From Numidum massiliense (GTDB taxonomy: Bacteria > Bacillota > Bacilli > Thermoactinomycetales > Novibacillaceae), in the NCBI RefSeq assembly GCF_001375555.1, contig NZ_CTDZ01000009.1, positions 1,357,758 through 1,421,757 of the forward strand: a DNA stretch of 64,000 nt. Reading direction: 5' to 3'. This document shows, piece by piece, positions 16,424 through 26,112 of the stretch. How positions within the stretch are numbered: the first letter of the stretch is position 1; every line of letters begins with the position of its first letter. The translations under genes were made by a program, and so were the position numbers. The notes below the pieces were generated by a model. That model was not told the origin of the DNA. It saw only the letters and a program-made list of their open reading frames with translations, and did not search any database.

Positions 16424-17251
16424 ATGACAATGGACGCTTTACAAGACATTTTTGATTTTCACACGCATCACGAACGGTGTGGCCACGCCGAAGGGTGCAT
16501 TCGCGACTACATCGAGGCCGCGATCGAGAACGGCCTCGCCATGATCGGTATTTCTGACCACTCCCCGTATTTTTATAGCGAGGAAGATCAGCTTTACCCG
16601 CACATCGCGATGGCCAAAAGCGAATTTCCGCGCTATGTGCAAGAAGTTTTAACACTAAAAGAAGAGTATAAGGAGAAGATTGACGTCCTACTAGGAGTCG
16701 AATCGGATTTCTTCCCCGAGTACTGGAAGCTATATCGCAAGGAGTACGCCAAGTACCCGTTTGACTACATCATTGGGTCGGTCCATTTTGTCGACGGGAT
16801 TAACATTTTCAAGCGTGACCGCTGGGAGGGGCTGACGAAACGTCAACAAGTAGAAACGAAGGACACGTACTACCATCTCATTCAGCAGTCAGCTAAGTGT
16901 GGTCTGTTCCAAATTCTCGGCCATATCGATGCGATGAAAGGTTTTTATCCACAGTTTTCAGCGATTCAAACCGACGCGATTGAGCAGACGTTACAAGTGA
17001 TCGCCGAAGAAAACATCGCCATTGAAATCAACACGTCCGGCAAAACGAAAGACTGTGGCGGTTGGTACCCTGCCGACGACATTTTGGAACGCGCGTTGCA
17101 CTACGGAGTCGATGTGACCTTCGGGTCAGATGCGCACACGCCGGAAAGAGTCGGTGACGACTTCGCCCAAGTCCAAGAACGGTTGCGGGCGATTGGCTTT
17201 AAAAAGTGGTGCTTCTTCAAGCAAAAGCAGAAGTTTTACGTCCTGTTGTAA
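16424..17251 (+). CDS. PHP-domain histidinol-phosphatase-like protein
   Basis: A 275-residue PHP-fold metallophosphatase of the HisJ/HisK type. Metal-binding motifs are DFHTHHERCGHA near residue 10, GISDHSPY, LLGVESDF, IIGSVHFVDG, LGHIDAMK and TFGSDAHTPERVGDDF. In Firmicutes HisK dephosphorylates histidinol phosphate in histidine synthesis. No other his genes are close, so a different phosphoester substrate is possible. The start follows GAGGTG. Confidence 0.85.
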   Translation: MTMDALQDIFDFHTHHERCGHAEGCIRDYIEAAIENGLAMIGISDHSPYFYSEEDQLYPHIAMAKSEFPRYVQEVLTLKEEYKEKIDVLLGVESDFFPEYWKLYRKEYAKYPFDYIIGSVHFVDGINIFKRDRWEGLTKRQQVETKDTYYHLIQQSAKCGLFQILGHIDAMKGFYPQFSAIQTDAIEQTLQVIAEENIAIEINTSGKTKDCGGWYPADDILERALHYGVDVTFGSDAHTPERVGDDFAQVQERLRAIGFKKWCFFKQKQKFYVLL

Positions 17252-17346
17252 AGAAGACATCTACATTTACTTCAATCAACTTAGAACATATGAAAGTGGC
17301 TCGCCTTAAAAAGGTGTTGGCCGAGTAATCGTTTGTCGCAAGAGCA

Positions 17347-17377
17347 ATCGGGGGCGGAGGACCAGCCGCCCCCCGAT
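17347..17377. terminator. GC-rich hairpin between convergent genes
   Basis: ATCGGGGGCGG and CCGCCCCCCGAT form a long stem around AGGACCAG. It lacks a U tract on either side, but separates the convergent PHP and VOC genes. Confidence 0.45.
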
Positions 17378-17381
17378 ACGA

Positions 17382-17802
17382 TTACTTATGAGATTGCTTG
17401 GAAAAGTTTAGCTCCCAGGTTACGCCGTATGGGTCGGTTACAATACCGTATTTTGCATTCCAGAAAGTATCTTGCAGTTCCATCTTCACTTCCCCATCTT
17501 TGGCGAGTGAGGCGTATAACCTTGTGATTTCCGCATCATCTTCTAGGTCCAATGTTAACTGGATATGGTTTCCTTTCGTAATATTGTTTTGGAAAATATC
17601 AGCAAAGTATAGGACACATTGTTCATTGACATGCAACTCGGACATGCAACTCGGCGTGAATATACTTACCTTCCTGTCCTTTAAACATCTCTATGCCGTC
17701 CGACAGTTGAACATTTTTTATTTCCCCGCCAAATAACCCGTGATAATACGTTACGGCTTCTTTGCAATTTTCGATCATGATGTGTGGGATGATTTGTCGC
17801 AT
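17382..17802 (-). pseudogene. VOC (PhnB-like) gene disrupted by a 13-bp tandem duplication
   Basis: The ATG at 17802, preceded by AAGGAGGAAG, opens MRQIIPHIMIENCKEAVTYY and continues as a normal VOC/glyoxalase-fold PhnB-like protein to AELHV. There GACATGCAACTCG is present twice in a row (17628-17640, 17641-17653). The extra 13 bases shift the frame and give a stop within six codons. Removing one copy restores one frame of about 135 residues: AELHVNEQCVLYFADIF... to WNAKYGIVTDPYGVTWELNF. The rest of the gene is undamaged, so inactivation looks recent. Confidence 0.88.
17628..17653. repeat. 13-bp perfect tandem duplication inside the VOC gene
   Basis: Two head-to-tail copies of GACATGCAACTCG; thirteen is not a multiple of three, so the reading frame is lost. 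Confidence 0.95.
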
Positions 17803-17901
17803 TAGTTTTCTTCCTCCTTGACACTTGTTCTCTGTCCATTAAACCAGCAATGTACCATACAAATCAATTCAGTATTCTTTCGTGTGTCCAACGGGCACAC
17901 A

Positions 17902-17923
17902 AAAAAGCATCCGTTTTGGATGC
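17902..17923 (-). terminator. Terminator of the Lnr-like operon
   Basis: On the minus strand GCATCC-AAAAC-GGATGC is followed by TTTTTT. A second imperfect hairpin (AATCGGCA/TGCCGATT, about 18055-18085) lies closer to the last permease gene. Confidence 0.8.
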
Positions 17924-18137
17924 CGGGCTCTCTAACCACGAGGAAACCGCGAGGAGCCTTTAGTGCTTGAGTACTTTATAAGCCGATGGTTTTTCCTTCT
18001 TTGTGTCCCAACTACGTCGTTGTCGCTCTGGCATTAAAACCGTCCAATGTGGGGTGTACACAAATCGGCACCCTATACGGATGCCGATTCGCCGATCCTC
18101 CCCCTCTCCCTTCTCACTTACACAAACTACTTTCTAC

Positions 18138-19286
18138 TCACACGAACTGCCGCGTGTCGTTGTTGTAGCTGAAGCGATAAATGGCGATGAGCGCGAAAGC
18201 GACGGCGAAGGCGAGCAAAATCGCAAGATTTAACGCGATACTGCCGTATGCTCCCCCCTGCTGCAAGCCATTGACCGTATTGAGTAGCCAGCGTTGCGGA
18301 AAAAGGTGTGCGATTTTTAGCACCGGTTCGGGCATGATTTCGATTGGAAAATAACAGCCCGACAAAATACAAGTTGGCGTCACGACGAATGTGTTCATCG
18401 CGCCAGAAGCAGCACTGCTATTAGCAAAGGCGATCACGAGTAGCGATAGGCTAATCGACGTCAGGGCGAATAGGAATAGTGTCGCCACCATCTGTGCAAA
18501 CGGAACACCAACGTCGATGTGAAAGACGTACCGCATGCAAAGCAGTGTCACGACAATTTGCGCTAACAGGACGAGGGAATTAATCGTCACGTTAGACAGA
18601 ACGTACGTTTTAGACGACACAGGCGACGACAACAGGCGTAAAAAGGTGCGGCCTTGTTTGTCTTCTAAGATGAGCTCCGACTGATTGAAGGCGGAAATCA
18701 TCATAAAGGTAATAAGAAAACCGATTGATTGATATGTCATTGCTTTCAACTTAGACGTGTCTTTCAGCTTAGCGACATCCATTTTAAAACTATTATTCCG
18801 ATAAGATGTATACAGCTTATCAAAAGCGGCACGGTCGTCTCCCGTCGCCTTACCGATCGCCGCGACGTTGGCCACGTCGTTTTGCAGCATCGCTTTGACG
18901 TACGCGGTCACTTGGATCCCCTTGAGAGAAGTAATTGTCATGCCGTCAGGCGTTCCTTCACGTACCCCCTTCGCAAAACCGGGTGCGAACGCAATCCCTA
19001 CATCTTTCTTCCCTGCCGCAATGTCGGCGCGCATCGTCGCTTCATCCTGCTCGCTCACTTCAACGTCTTGTAGTTGCCGGACGAAGTGAATGGCATCTCG
19101 CACGATATCGTTGTTGCCGTCTTCGTTGACAATCGCTACGCGGAGCACGGGGCTTTCCGCACTTCCGTATATCATCATCGTTAGTAGCACGCCGACAATG
19201 GGCAACCCGAAGTTGATAAACCAAGTTTGCGGCTTACGAGCGATGCGGCGAAGCGAGTGGCCTACGAGCCATAACCAATCTTTCAT
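18138..19286 (-). CDS. ABC-2 type exporter permease, LnrN-like
   Basis: A 382-residue ABC-2 permease with one N-terminal helix, a large extracytoplasmic domain (about residues 45-190) and five C-terminal helices ending in the characteristic LSGCYFPIEIMPEPVLKIAHLFPQRWLLN region. It starts at the ATG that directly abuts the stop of the previous permease (TAA-ATG). With the ATPase it would export or remove a hydrophobic compound. Gene order and sequence style match LnrLMN (linearmycin resistance) of Bacillus subtilis; the true substrate is not known. Confidence 0.8.
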   Translation of the reverse strand: MKDWLWLVGHSLRRIARKPQTWFINFGLPIVGVLLTMMIYGSAESPVLRVAIVNEDGNNDIVRDAIHFVRQLQDVEVSEQDEATMRADIAAGKKDVGIAFAPGFAKGVREGTPDGMTITSLKGIQVTAYVKAMLQNDVANVAAIGKATGDDRAAFDKLYTSYRNNSFKMDVAKLKDTSKLKAMTYQSIGFLITFMMISAFNQSELILEDKQGRTFLRLLSSPVSSKTYVLSNVTINSLVLLAQIVVTLLCMRYVFHIDVGVPFAQMVATLFLFALTSISLSLLVIAFANSSAASGAMNTFVVTPTCILSGCYFPIEIMPEPVLKIAHLFPQRWLLNTVNGLQQGGAYGSIALNLAILLAFAVAFALIAIYRFSYNNDTRQFV

Positions 19287-20411
19287 TTACAACGCCTCCC
19301 TTCTGCGTAAAATGACGGCGGCAAGGAACAGAAACGCCGCGGAGATGGCAATGTTCCAGGCGACGAGCGGCAGAGCAACTTGCAAGTTGCTCGAGTAGAT
19401 GACTTCCATTAGCGCCTGATTCGTCCAACGCAACGGCGACATGTTTGTGAGCATTGCCATAAACCCTTGGAACTCGCCGATAGGAAAATACGCGCCACCG
19501 AGAAACGACGCGATTTGTACGAAAAAAAAGACGGCCGCGTTCGCTTTTGTTACTCCGAGTAGACAGCTGAGTCCGAGCCCAAAACTAACCGCGAGTAACA
19601 CTTCTGTTACTAAGATGAAGAACACGATACCGACGTGGTCCCCCCACTCAGCTTTAAAGATGTATTTGCTAAACAAGACAACGGTAACGACAAAGCACAC
19701 ATTGATCGCCGTGCAGCCAATCACTTTGCCCAAAAATATTTCCCACTGTCCAATGGGCGCGGCGGACAAACGAATAGCGGTTCGGCGTGACCTTTCCCGT
19801 TCAAATAACGCGCTACCGCTGAAGGCGGCGTACAGGGCGATCATCGTCGACATGACGACTGCGTAGTAGTCGAGTGAACCGGGACTTTTGTCCGCTATGA
19901 GCGACGTTTCGCGAATGAAATCGCTGGACGGTGTCGCATGGGCCGCGAGAACCGGTATGACTTCCGGTTGTTCTTTGGCTGCAGCCGCAGCTAATGAGTA
20001 TTTATCGGCAAAAACCGACATCATCCCTTGCACGATGTTACTTTCAATCGTTTGTTTGCTACTCCCGTAATAGGTGATCCCGCGATCGGTTAACTCGGCG
20101 TATCCGGTTGCACGGTCGGCACGTACCCTAGTTTGCCCGTCCTTTCCAGTGCTTACTTTTTGGAAATGGATGCCGTGTTTCTGCACCTCCTCGATAAACC
20201 CTTTCCAGTTTGCAGCAATCTGTTCGTCCGTCGTTTTATCCGTGTAAAGTAGCGTCACGTTTTCCAGCTTCACCTCGTTTTCAAACGCATTCGTTAGCGC
20301 GGTCCCGAGAATGAGCATAAGTGCGATCGGAAAGGCCAACATGAATAAAAACGAGCGTTTATCCCGCAAGTCACTGCGGATTTCTTTCCAGGCGATGCGC
20401 CATACATTCAC
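19287..20411 (-). CDS. ABC-2 type exporter permease, LnrM-like
   Basis: A 374-residue ABC-2 permease, the partner of the following gene and of similar architecture: helix at about 17-37, a large outside domain, then five helices including GGAYFPIGEFQGFMAMLTNMSPLRWTNQALM. The GTG at 20411 has AGGAGG nine bases upstream. It lies about 90 bp after the ATPase gene. Confidence 0.8.
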   Translation of the reverse strand: MNVWRIAWKEIRSDLRDKRSFLFMLAFPIALMLILGTALTNAFENEVKLENVTLLYTDKTTDEQIAANWKGFIEEVQKHGIHFQKVSTGKDGQTRVRADRATGYAELTDRGITYYGSSKQTIESNIVQGMMSVFADKYSLAAAAAKEQPEVIPVLAAHATPSSDFIRETSLIADKSPGSLDYYAVVMSTMIALYAAFSGSALFERERSRRTAIRLSAAPIGQWEIFLGKVIGCTAINVCFVVTVVLFSKYIFKAEWGDHVGIVFFILVTEVLLAVSFGLGLSCLLGVTKANAAVFFFVQIASFLGGAYFPIGEFQGFMAMLTNMSPLRWTNQALMEVIYSSNLQVALPLVAWNIAISAAFLFLAAVILRRREAL

Positions 20412-20498
20412 CGTTCACTATCCTCCTATGGAAAAGGAACATTCCTTTTATTCCCCAATAGTTTTTTTCGTAACTTTCACTACTCCAGCGATTAACGG

Positions 20499-21434
20499 TC
20501 AATCGCGCAAGTTTCGGCCCGTCAACGTAAGGAACACCGTCTCTAAATTGGGAGCCATCTCTTGGACGGAACGTATTTCTACGCCATCCCTGATTAGTTG
20601 CTGGACGATGCGGTTTAAGTTATTCACTTCTGCCTGCGATTGGATGCGCAGCGCTTGCTCTTCTTTTTGTACACCGACGACGCCGCTAATTTGAGTTAAC
20701 GCCTCGGCCTCGAACGGTTCGTCGGTCTTCACCGCGATGCGGATCTCCTTCGTATCGTCAATGAGTGCCTTCAACTGCTCCTTCGTTCCAAAGGCGATGA
20801 TCTTTCCGTTATCGATAATCGCGATGCGCGTACAAATTTCTTCGACTTCTTCCATATAGTGGCTCGTGTAAATAATCGTACTGCCCATCGCGTTTAACTG
20901 ACGCACTGAGTTTAAAATGTAACGCCGCGACTGCGGATCGATCCCGACCGTCGGTTCGTCCATAATGATTAACTTGGGTCGGTGAGCAATGGCACAGGCA
21001 ATGTTTAGACGTCGCTTCATGCCGCCGGAAAAGTTTTTCGGAAAGCTTTTTTGCTTGTCGGTAAGGTCGACGAAAGCGAGCGCTTCAGCGACCCGTTCTT
21101 TGAGCAAAGCCCCTCTTAGCCCGTACAATCCGGCAAAAAAACTGACGTTCTCATAGGCGGTCATATCTTCGTAAATAGCGATGTCCTGCGGAACGATGCC
21201 GATGTTCCTTTTGGCAAACTTGCTGTTGCGGGCGATGTTTTTCCCGAACAGGTCGATTTCCCCTTTTGTGCAGCGCAATAAGGAGGCAATCATATTAATC
21301 GTCGTACTTTTGCCCGCGCCGTTCGGGCCGAGGAAGCCGAATATTTCACCTTCCCCTATGCTAAGGGACAAATTGTCCACGGCGACAAAATCGCCAAACG
21401 TTTTCGTAAGATGGCGAATGTCGAGGACGTTCAC
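20499..21434 (-). CDS. ABC exporter ATPase, LnrL-like
   Basis: A 311-residue ABC ATPase of the drug/ABC-2 exporter class. Walker A GPNGAGKST (about 36-44), Q-loop GIVPQDIAIYEDMT, signature FSGGMKRRLNIACAIAHRP, Walker B LIIMDEPTVGID and a C-terminal domain after the H-loop. The GTG start follows GGGAGTGA. It is separated from the histidine kinase by a terminator hairpin, so it probably has its own promoter controlled by the response regulator. Confidence 0.85.
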   Translation of the reverse strand: MNVLDIRHLTKTFGDFVAVDNLSLSIGEGEIFGFLGPNGAGKSTTINMIASLLRCTKGEIDLFGKNIARNSKFAKRNIGIVPQDIAIYEDMTAYENVSFFAGLYGLRGALLKERVAEALAFVDLTDKQKSFPKNFSGGMKRRLNIACAIAHRPKLIIMDEPTVGIDPQSRRYILNSVRQLNAMGSTIIYTSHYMEEVEEICTRIAIIDNGKIIAFGTKEQLKALIDDTKEIRIAVKTDEPFEAEALTQISGVVGVQKEEQALRIQSQAEVNNLNRIVQQLIRDGVEIRSVQEMAPNLETVFLTLTGRNLRD

Positions 21435-21512
21435 GTTGAGTCACTCCCTTTTTTATAGATCTTATAACGCCGTTTTTGTAGCTCGTTTATTTCTGTACAA
21501 TTATTGTAAAAG

Positions 21513-21552
21513 AAAAAGGTGAACCTGCGTTAGTAGCAAAGTTCACCTTTTT
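21513..21552. terminator. Terminator between the kinase gene and the exporter genes
   Basis: AAAAAGGTGAAC and GTTCACCTTTTT form a 12-bp stem that ends in T-runs on both strands. It ends the regulator-kinase transcript and separates it from the exporter genes. Confidence 0.8.
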
Positions 21553-21731
21553 CGTATGAAAATCTTCACAATCAATTCGTGTCTCATATGCGCATAAAGA
21601 GGAAAAGCTTCACGTTTGCGATCCCGCGTATGCAGAATCTCATGGAAAATATTATGTGTGTGAAGACAAATGATGCGCATGCCTTGTTGCTATTTTAGCA
21701 CGTTAAACTGAATCACGACAATCCTACGCGC

Positions 21732-22880
21732 CTACGCGCCATCGTACGGTAATAGCGTCGTTACGCTAAACCCATTCGAGCCGTCGACGATGACAGTGCC
21801 TCCTGCGGCTGCGGCTCGCTCTTCCATGCCGATGATGCCGAGCCCTTTCAACACTTTAGCCGCACCGACCCCGTCGTCGATAACGACCGCCTTAATAACA
21901 CGTCCAAGTACTTCAATCTCAAAATGAATGGCGGTCGCTCTGCCGTACTTCAACGTGTTCGTAACCGCCTCCACGGCGTTTTCTTGAATAATGCGCCACT
22001 GTAGTGGCGTTATGACATCGAGATTTCCAGAGTGGGTCAACGTCGTTGTCACGTCCTGGTTCGCTGACAGCTCGTCCACGAGCAGGCGTAGTTTGTTTAT
22101 GCCGATTTCTTCCGGCCGCGGTTTTAAGTTTTTCAGCGTTAACCGAATGCGTTCCAGTCCGTCCTGGGAAATGGCAATTGCGTTGCCGAGTAGCTCCGAC
22201 GCTTTGTCGTGGTCAGTCGCCAGCAGTCGCCGCGCCGCTTCCATTTGAATTAGCGCGCCGGCCATCGCGTGTCCTACCTCGTCGTGAATTTGCTGTGACA
22301 ACCGGTGCCGTTCCTCTAGTTTACCGGTATACGTCGACTGCCGAAGGAATGCCTTGTTCTCGGCTACTGTTTTGTTCAGTTTGTATATGTCTTCTTGCAA
22401 CTGGTCATTTTCAGTCGTCAGTCGCGCCACTTTTTCTTCGTACGTACTGGCAGCCGCGTGCAGCGCGAAACCGAGTAGTGCCGTTAGTATGTAAAGGGGT
22501 ACAAGAGTGGCCGGAATGAGTATACTCGGTAAAAGTGTTAACAGTAGGGCAGTCTTTTTGCTATTACTACTACCGCTGCCATTACTACTACCGCTTAGGA
22601 GTGCCGCCAGCTCATACCCGTGTACAGCGAGAAGGAGGAAAAAAAGCGCATCTAAATAGTAGCCACACGCGAGAACGAATGCTGCCGACCCGACGACGAG
22701 CACGACTTTCAAGCGACTAGACTTAAAAATAGGAATGGCCGTATTCAAGCATATGTATGAGAGCAAAGCGAGCGTAAACCACGCCGTATCCGTTGTCGGA
22801 AGAAAATAGCCTGTCGCAACTACGTAAACGAGCACCACCGCTTTGTTGGCAATTGTCCAAAGATCCATCGTCCATTTCAT
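21732..22880 (-). CDS. NarL-type sensor histidine kinase, LnrJ-like
   Basis: A 382-residue membrane kinase with about five or six N-terminal hydrophobic segments (residues 8-135), a coiled-coil linker, the HisKA_3 dimerisation motif RLSQQIHDEVGHAMAGALIQMEAARR with its phospho-acceptor His, and a short HATPase domain (ENAVEAVTNTLKYG, VIDDGVGAAKVLKGLGIIGMEERAAAAGG). A run of Gly/Ser/Asn follows the membrane domain. It lies just after its response regulator and upstream of the exporter. In LnrJK the membrane domain senses polyene antibiotics; that role is inferred here. Confidence 0.85.
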   Translation of the reverse strand: MKWTMDLWTIANKAVVLVYVVATGYFLPTTDTAWFTLALLSYICLNTAIPIFKSSRLKVVLVVGSAAFVLACGYYLDALFFLLLAVHGYELAALLSGSSNGSGSSNSKKTALLLTLLPSILIPATLVPLYILTALLGFALHAAASTYEEKVARLTTENDQLQEDIYKLNKTVAENKAFLRQSTYTGKLEERHRLSQQIHDEVGHAMAGALIQMEAARRLLATDHDKASELLGNAIAISQDGLERIRLTLKNLKPRPEEIGINKLRLLVDELSANQDVTTTLTHSGNLDVITPLQWRIIQENAVEAVTNTLKYGRATAIHFEIEVLGRVIKAVVIDDGVGAAKVLKGLGIIGMEERAAAAGGTVIVDGSNGFSVTTLLPYDGA

Positions 22881-22923
22881 CGCTCGTAACTACTCCTATA
22901 TTCTGTTGTTCTATTTTTCTGTT

Positions 22924-23742
22924 CTATCGTTCGTGTTCCGTAGTTTCGGTAGCGCGAATTTCACCCGTCAAATAGTAAATCGCGATTTGCGTGCGATGCG
23001 ATAGCCCCGTCTTGTTCAGGATTGATGTGATATAATTGGCCGTCGTCCCGGCGGATAGGAACAGTTTCTGTGAAATTTCTTTATTCGTCAAGCCGTTTGC
23101 GATCTCTGCCATAATTTGCAGCTCGCGTTCGGTGAATAGGCTGCGGTCGATTTTTGTCGAAGGAGCGGTGAGAGTAGACTGGGTCTGAGTGGTCGTACGC
23201 GCATCGTCTGGGCGGCGTGTCTGCCCGTTATTCACCCTGTCATCTGCCGCTGGATCTGCTAGCATTGACGCACCAGCTGATTTAGCTGGTTCACGCATGG
23301 GCGTAGGAGCTAATTCACCCGCTGCTGAACCACTGGCGCGCATAATTTTTTCCAGGGCGACGTCTTGCAGCACGTGATGATCGTTGTACACGCTTTTGAT
23401 CGCGTCCCGTAACCGCTCGGGATCGTTATTTTTAAGCAAATACCCTTTCGCGCCAGACTGAATCGCCTCCACGATGTATTCGTCATCGTCAAACGTCGTC
23501 AAAATGAGTGGCTTTACCTTTGTCTCTTTCGTTAGCAGGCGAGTCGCTGCCACGCCGTTCATATGTGGCATGCGCACGTCTAACAAGGCAATGTCTACGT
23601 CGTTGCCCTTACAGTATGCGACTGCCTCTGCCCCGTCGCCGACAGCAGCAACAACTTCGAATTCGGGGAAACTGTTTAAAATGATTTTTAACCCTTCCCG
23701 GATGAAAGAATTGTCGTCGGCGATTAACACTTTTATTTTCAC
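22924..23742 (-). CDS. NarL/FixJ response regulator with long linker, LnrK-like
   Basis: A 272-residue regulator. The receiver domain has the acidic DDN, the phospho-acceptor Asp in ALLDVRMPHMNG, and Lys in AKGYLLKNN. The C-terminal LuxR-type HTH reads FTERELQIMAEIANGLTNKEISQKLFLSAGTTANYITSILNKTGL. Between them is an unusually long Ala/Thr/Pro-rich linker of about 65 residues. NarL-type proteins are usually about 210 residues. The GTG at 23742 is chosen because GAGGAGG lies nine bases upstream. It precedes the kinase gene and may activate the exporter genes. Confidence 0.85.
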   Translation of the reverse strand: MKIKVLIADDNSFIREGLKIILNSFPEFEVVAAVGDGAEAVAYCKGNDVDIALLDVRMPHMNGVAATRLLTKETKVKPLILTTFDDDEYIVEAIQSGAKGYLLKNNDPERLRDAIKSVYNDHHVLQDVALEKIMRASGSAAGELAPTPMREPAKSAGASMLADPAADDRVNNGQTRRPDDARTTTQTQSTLTAPSTKIDRSLFTERELQIMAEIANGLTNKEISQKLFLSAGTTANYITSILNKTGLSHRTQIAIYYLTGEIRATETTEHER

Positions 23743-23861
23743 TGTAGACAACCTCCTCTCCATTGCTTTCATCTTATCTTATGGAAGCATATAATTGCGG
23801 TTCTTTCAATTTTACCACAGGATCGCTTGGTATTAGCAGCAAGATACGGTGACATGTAGTG

Positions 23862-23891
23862 TAAAAAAGAGCTGCCGACTGTGCGGCAGCT
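23862..23891 (-). terminator. Terminator after the TIM-barrel gene
   Basis: On the minus strand AGCTGCCG and CGGCAGCT pair around a short loop, followed by CTTTTTT. Confidence 0.85.
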
Positions 23892-23901
23892 AATACTTCT
23901 T

Positions 23902-24720
23902 TTAAATCGACTTGAATTTGCGCATGTTCTCGGTAATCGCCACTTCCGTCGGCAAACGTTCCATACTCGAAGCGCCGAAAAATCCGACAACGCCCTCTGT
24001 GTGCTTAAGCACGTGGCAGGCATCGTCGGGAGTTGCAATCGGTCCGCCGTGACAGAGGACGAAAATGTCGGGATTCACTTCTTTCGCCGCGTCATGCATC
24101 GCTTGCACCCGTTCCACAGCCTCATCGAGCGTCATGGCCGTCTTGGCGCCGATCGTTCCCGATGTCGTCAATCCCATGTGCGGGACGAGCACATCTGCTC
24201 CTGCTTCAGCCATCTTTCGCGCTTGCTCTTCGTCGAAAACGTACGGCGCCGTTAGCAGTCCAATGCGATGGGCTTCGTGAATCATGTCGACTTCTAAGTC
24301 ATACCCCATCCCTGTTTCTTCGAGATTGGCGCGAAAGTTCCCGTCGATGAGGCCAACAGTCGGAAAGTTTTGTACGCCAGTGAAGCCCATTTCCTTGAGT
24401 TGTTTCAAAAAAACAGGCATGAGCCGAAACGGATCTGTGCCACATACGCCGGCAAGGACAGGTGTATTTTTCACGACTGGCAACACTTCACCCGCCATTT
24501 CGGTAACAATTGCGTTTGCATCGCCATAAGGGAGTAACCCTGCGAGCGAACCGCGCCCAGCCATCCGGTAACGCCCCGAGTTATAAATGATGATCAAGTC
24601 GGTACTGCCAGCCTCAGCACACTTGGCCGACAGACCCGTTCCTGCCCCGGCGCCGATAATCGGGCGGCCGGCTTGTACTTCTTGCTGGAGCCGAGTAAGT
24701 GCGTCTTCTCTTGTGATCAT
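23902..24720 (-). CDS. Phosphoenolpyruvate-hydrolase-family TIM-barrel protein
   Basis: A 272-residue TIM-barrel protein of the PEP hydrolase-like family (the C-terminal half of Tm-1-like proteins). Conserved stretches are [68 protein letters not shown] and [10 protein letters not shown]. The ATG at 24720 follows GGAGGTCAT. It starts 23 bases after the UPF0261 gene, with which it forms a two-gene unit; in other organisms the two are fused. The reaction is not established. Confidence 0.8.
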   Translation of the reverse strand: MITREDALTRLQQEVQAGRPIIGAGAGTGLSAKCAEAGSTDLIIIYNSGRYRMAGRGSLAGLLPYGDANAIVTEMAGEVLPVVKNTPVLAGVCGTDPFRLMPVFLKQLKEMGFTGVQNFPTVGLIDGNFRANLEETGMGYDLEVDMIHEAHRIGLLTAPYVFDEEQARKMAEAGADVLVPHMGLTTSGTIGAKTAMTLDEAVERVQAMHDAAKEVNPDIFVLCHGGPIATPDDACHVLKHTEGVVGFFGASSMERLPTEVAITENMRKFKSI

Positions 24721-24743
24721 TGTTTATGACCTCCATTGTTGTC

Positions 24744-25985
24744 TTATCGTTGTTGATACAGCTCGTGTAAACGATCGGCCATAGCCTCTGCAAAGGCGGG
24801 ATCGTTAATGTGTGCGTCCACTTCACGTACGTCGACGACATGATCGTCAATTGTTTCCCGCAATGCTTTAATGAGGACGCGGTCAGCTTCCGGATCATAA
24901 AATGGCTGCCCCACTTGATCGATAGCAGAAACGCCTTTAAGCGGGATAAAAAGCGTAACCGGCCCTTTGGCCCGATTTAACTTGGCAGCGATGCGTCGCC
25001 CCAACTCCGCACATTCCTCGGCGGTCGTTCGCATCAGAGTCACAGTCGGGTTGTGTTCGTACAACAGCCTGTCCGAAAATTTGTCAGGTACAGATGCCTT
25101 AGGGCCAAAGTTGACCATATCGAGTGCGCCGAGAGAGACGACTTGGGGAATGCCTATTTCCCCAGCTGCTTCTAGACGATTTGGTCCCGCCGACAGTACC
25201 CCGCCTACGAGATCGTCCGCGAGTTCCGTCGTCGTTAAATCAAACGCCGCCGAGATAAAGCCATCTTTTATTAACGCCTCCATCGACTGCCCGCCTGTTC
25301 CCGTCGCATGAAAGACGAGCACTTCATAACCGAGCGCTTCAAGCCGCTCGCGACCCGCTTCCACTGCTGGCGTCGTAACCCCGAACATCGTCGCTCCGAC
25401 GAGCGGCTTGTCTTCTGGCCGTGCCGCGGCGTGCATTAAAGTGGATGTTTCTACCATTCCGGCGATCGCACCAGCTGCATTTCCCAAGATACGGGCAGAT
25501 AATGCATTAATACCTGCAATGTCGACGACGGAATACATCATCGTTATATCGACCGCGCCAACATACGGACGCGTTTCGCCGGAAGCCATCGTCGACACCA
25601 TCAGTTTTGGCACCCCGACGGGAAGTTCGCGCATCGCCTGAGTGACGAGCGCGGTCCCTCCCGAACCGCCTAATCCTAAAATACCGTCCAACCGATTGGC
25701 ACTATATAACTGTTTGACGATAGCAGTGGCACCAGCGGCCATCGCACGAATGGCAGCACCGCGGTCCCCTGCGGCGATAAGGTCCTCTATATTGTAACCG
25801 ACCGCGCGTGCGACTGCTTCATTCGAAATGTCAGGTTGAACTTGCGGCGCACCGATGACGCCTACATCGACTAACAACGTATCGATGTCTTGCTCATGTA
25901 AACAGTCTCGTATAAAGGCATACTCCTTCCCTTTTGTGTCCAACGTACCAAGTAAAACGACGGTCGACCTTCTTTGCTCACTCAC
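24744..25985 (-). CDS. UPF0261 / Tm-1-like ATP-binding protein
   Basis: A 413-residue protein matching the N-terminal half of tomato Tm-1 and bacterial UPF0261: VLLGTLDTKGKEYAFIRD at the start, GLGGSGGTALVTQAMRELP, VSTMASGETRPYVG, ATMFGVTTPAVEAGRERLE, FHATGTGGQSMEALI and LFIPLKGVSAIDQ. Tm-1 binds a viral replicase in plants, but the bacterial role is unknown, probably metabolic together with the TIM-barrel partner. The start codon is GTG. Confidence 0.85.
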   Translation of the reverse strand: MSEQRRSTVVLLGTLDTKGKEYAFIRDCLHEQDIDTLLVDVGVIGAPQVQPDISNEAVARAVGYNIEDLIAAGDRGAAIRAMAAGATAIVKQLYSANRLDGILGLGGSGGTALVTQAMRELPVGVPKLMVSTMASGETRPYVGAVDITMMYSVVDIAGINALSARILGNAAGAIAGMVETSTLMHAAARPEDKPLVGATMFGVTTPAVEAGRERLEALGYEVLVFHATGTGGQSMEALIKDGFISAAFDLTTTELADDLVGGVLSAGPNRLEAAGEIGIPQVVSLGALDMVNFGPKASVPDKFSDRLLYEHNPTVTLMRTTAEECAELGRRIAAKLNRAKGPVTLFIPLKGVSAIDQVGQPFYDPEADRVLIKALRETIDDHVVDVREVDAHINDPAFAEAMADRLHELYQQR

Positions 25986-26112
25986 CTAATCACACCAATC
26001 TACAAAATGTTATCCTTCGTATACCCATATTATATGCGAAAGCCGTCTTTTTACATAATTGAAGCTTAAGTATCACCTGAGCTTCAGTTGTTTACTACTG
26101 TCACTACTACGC

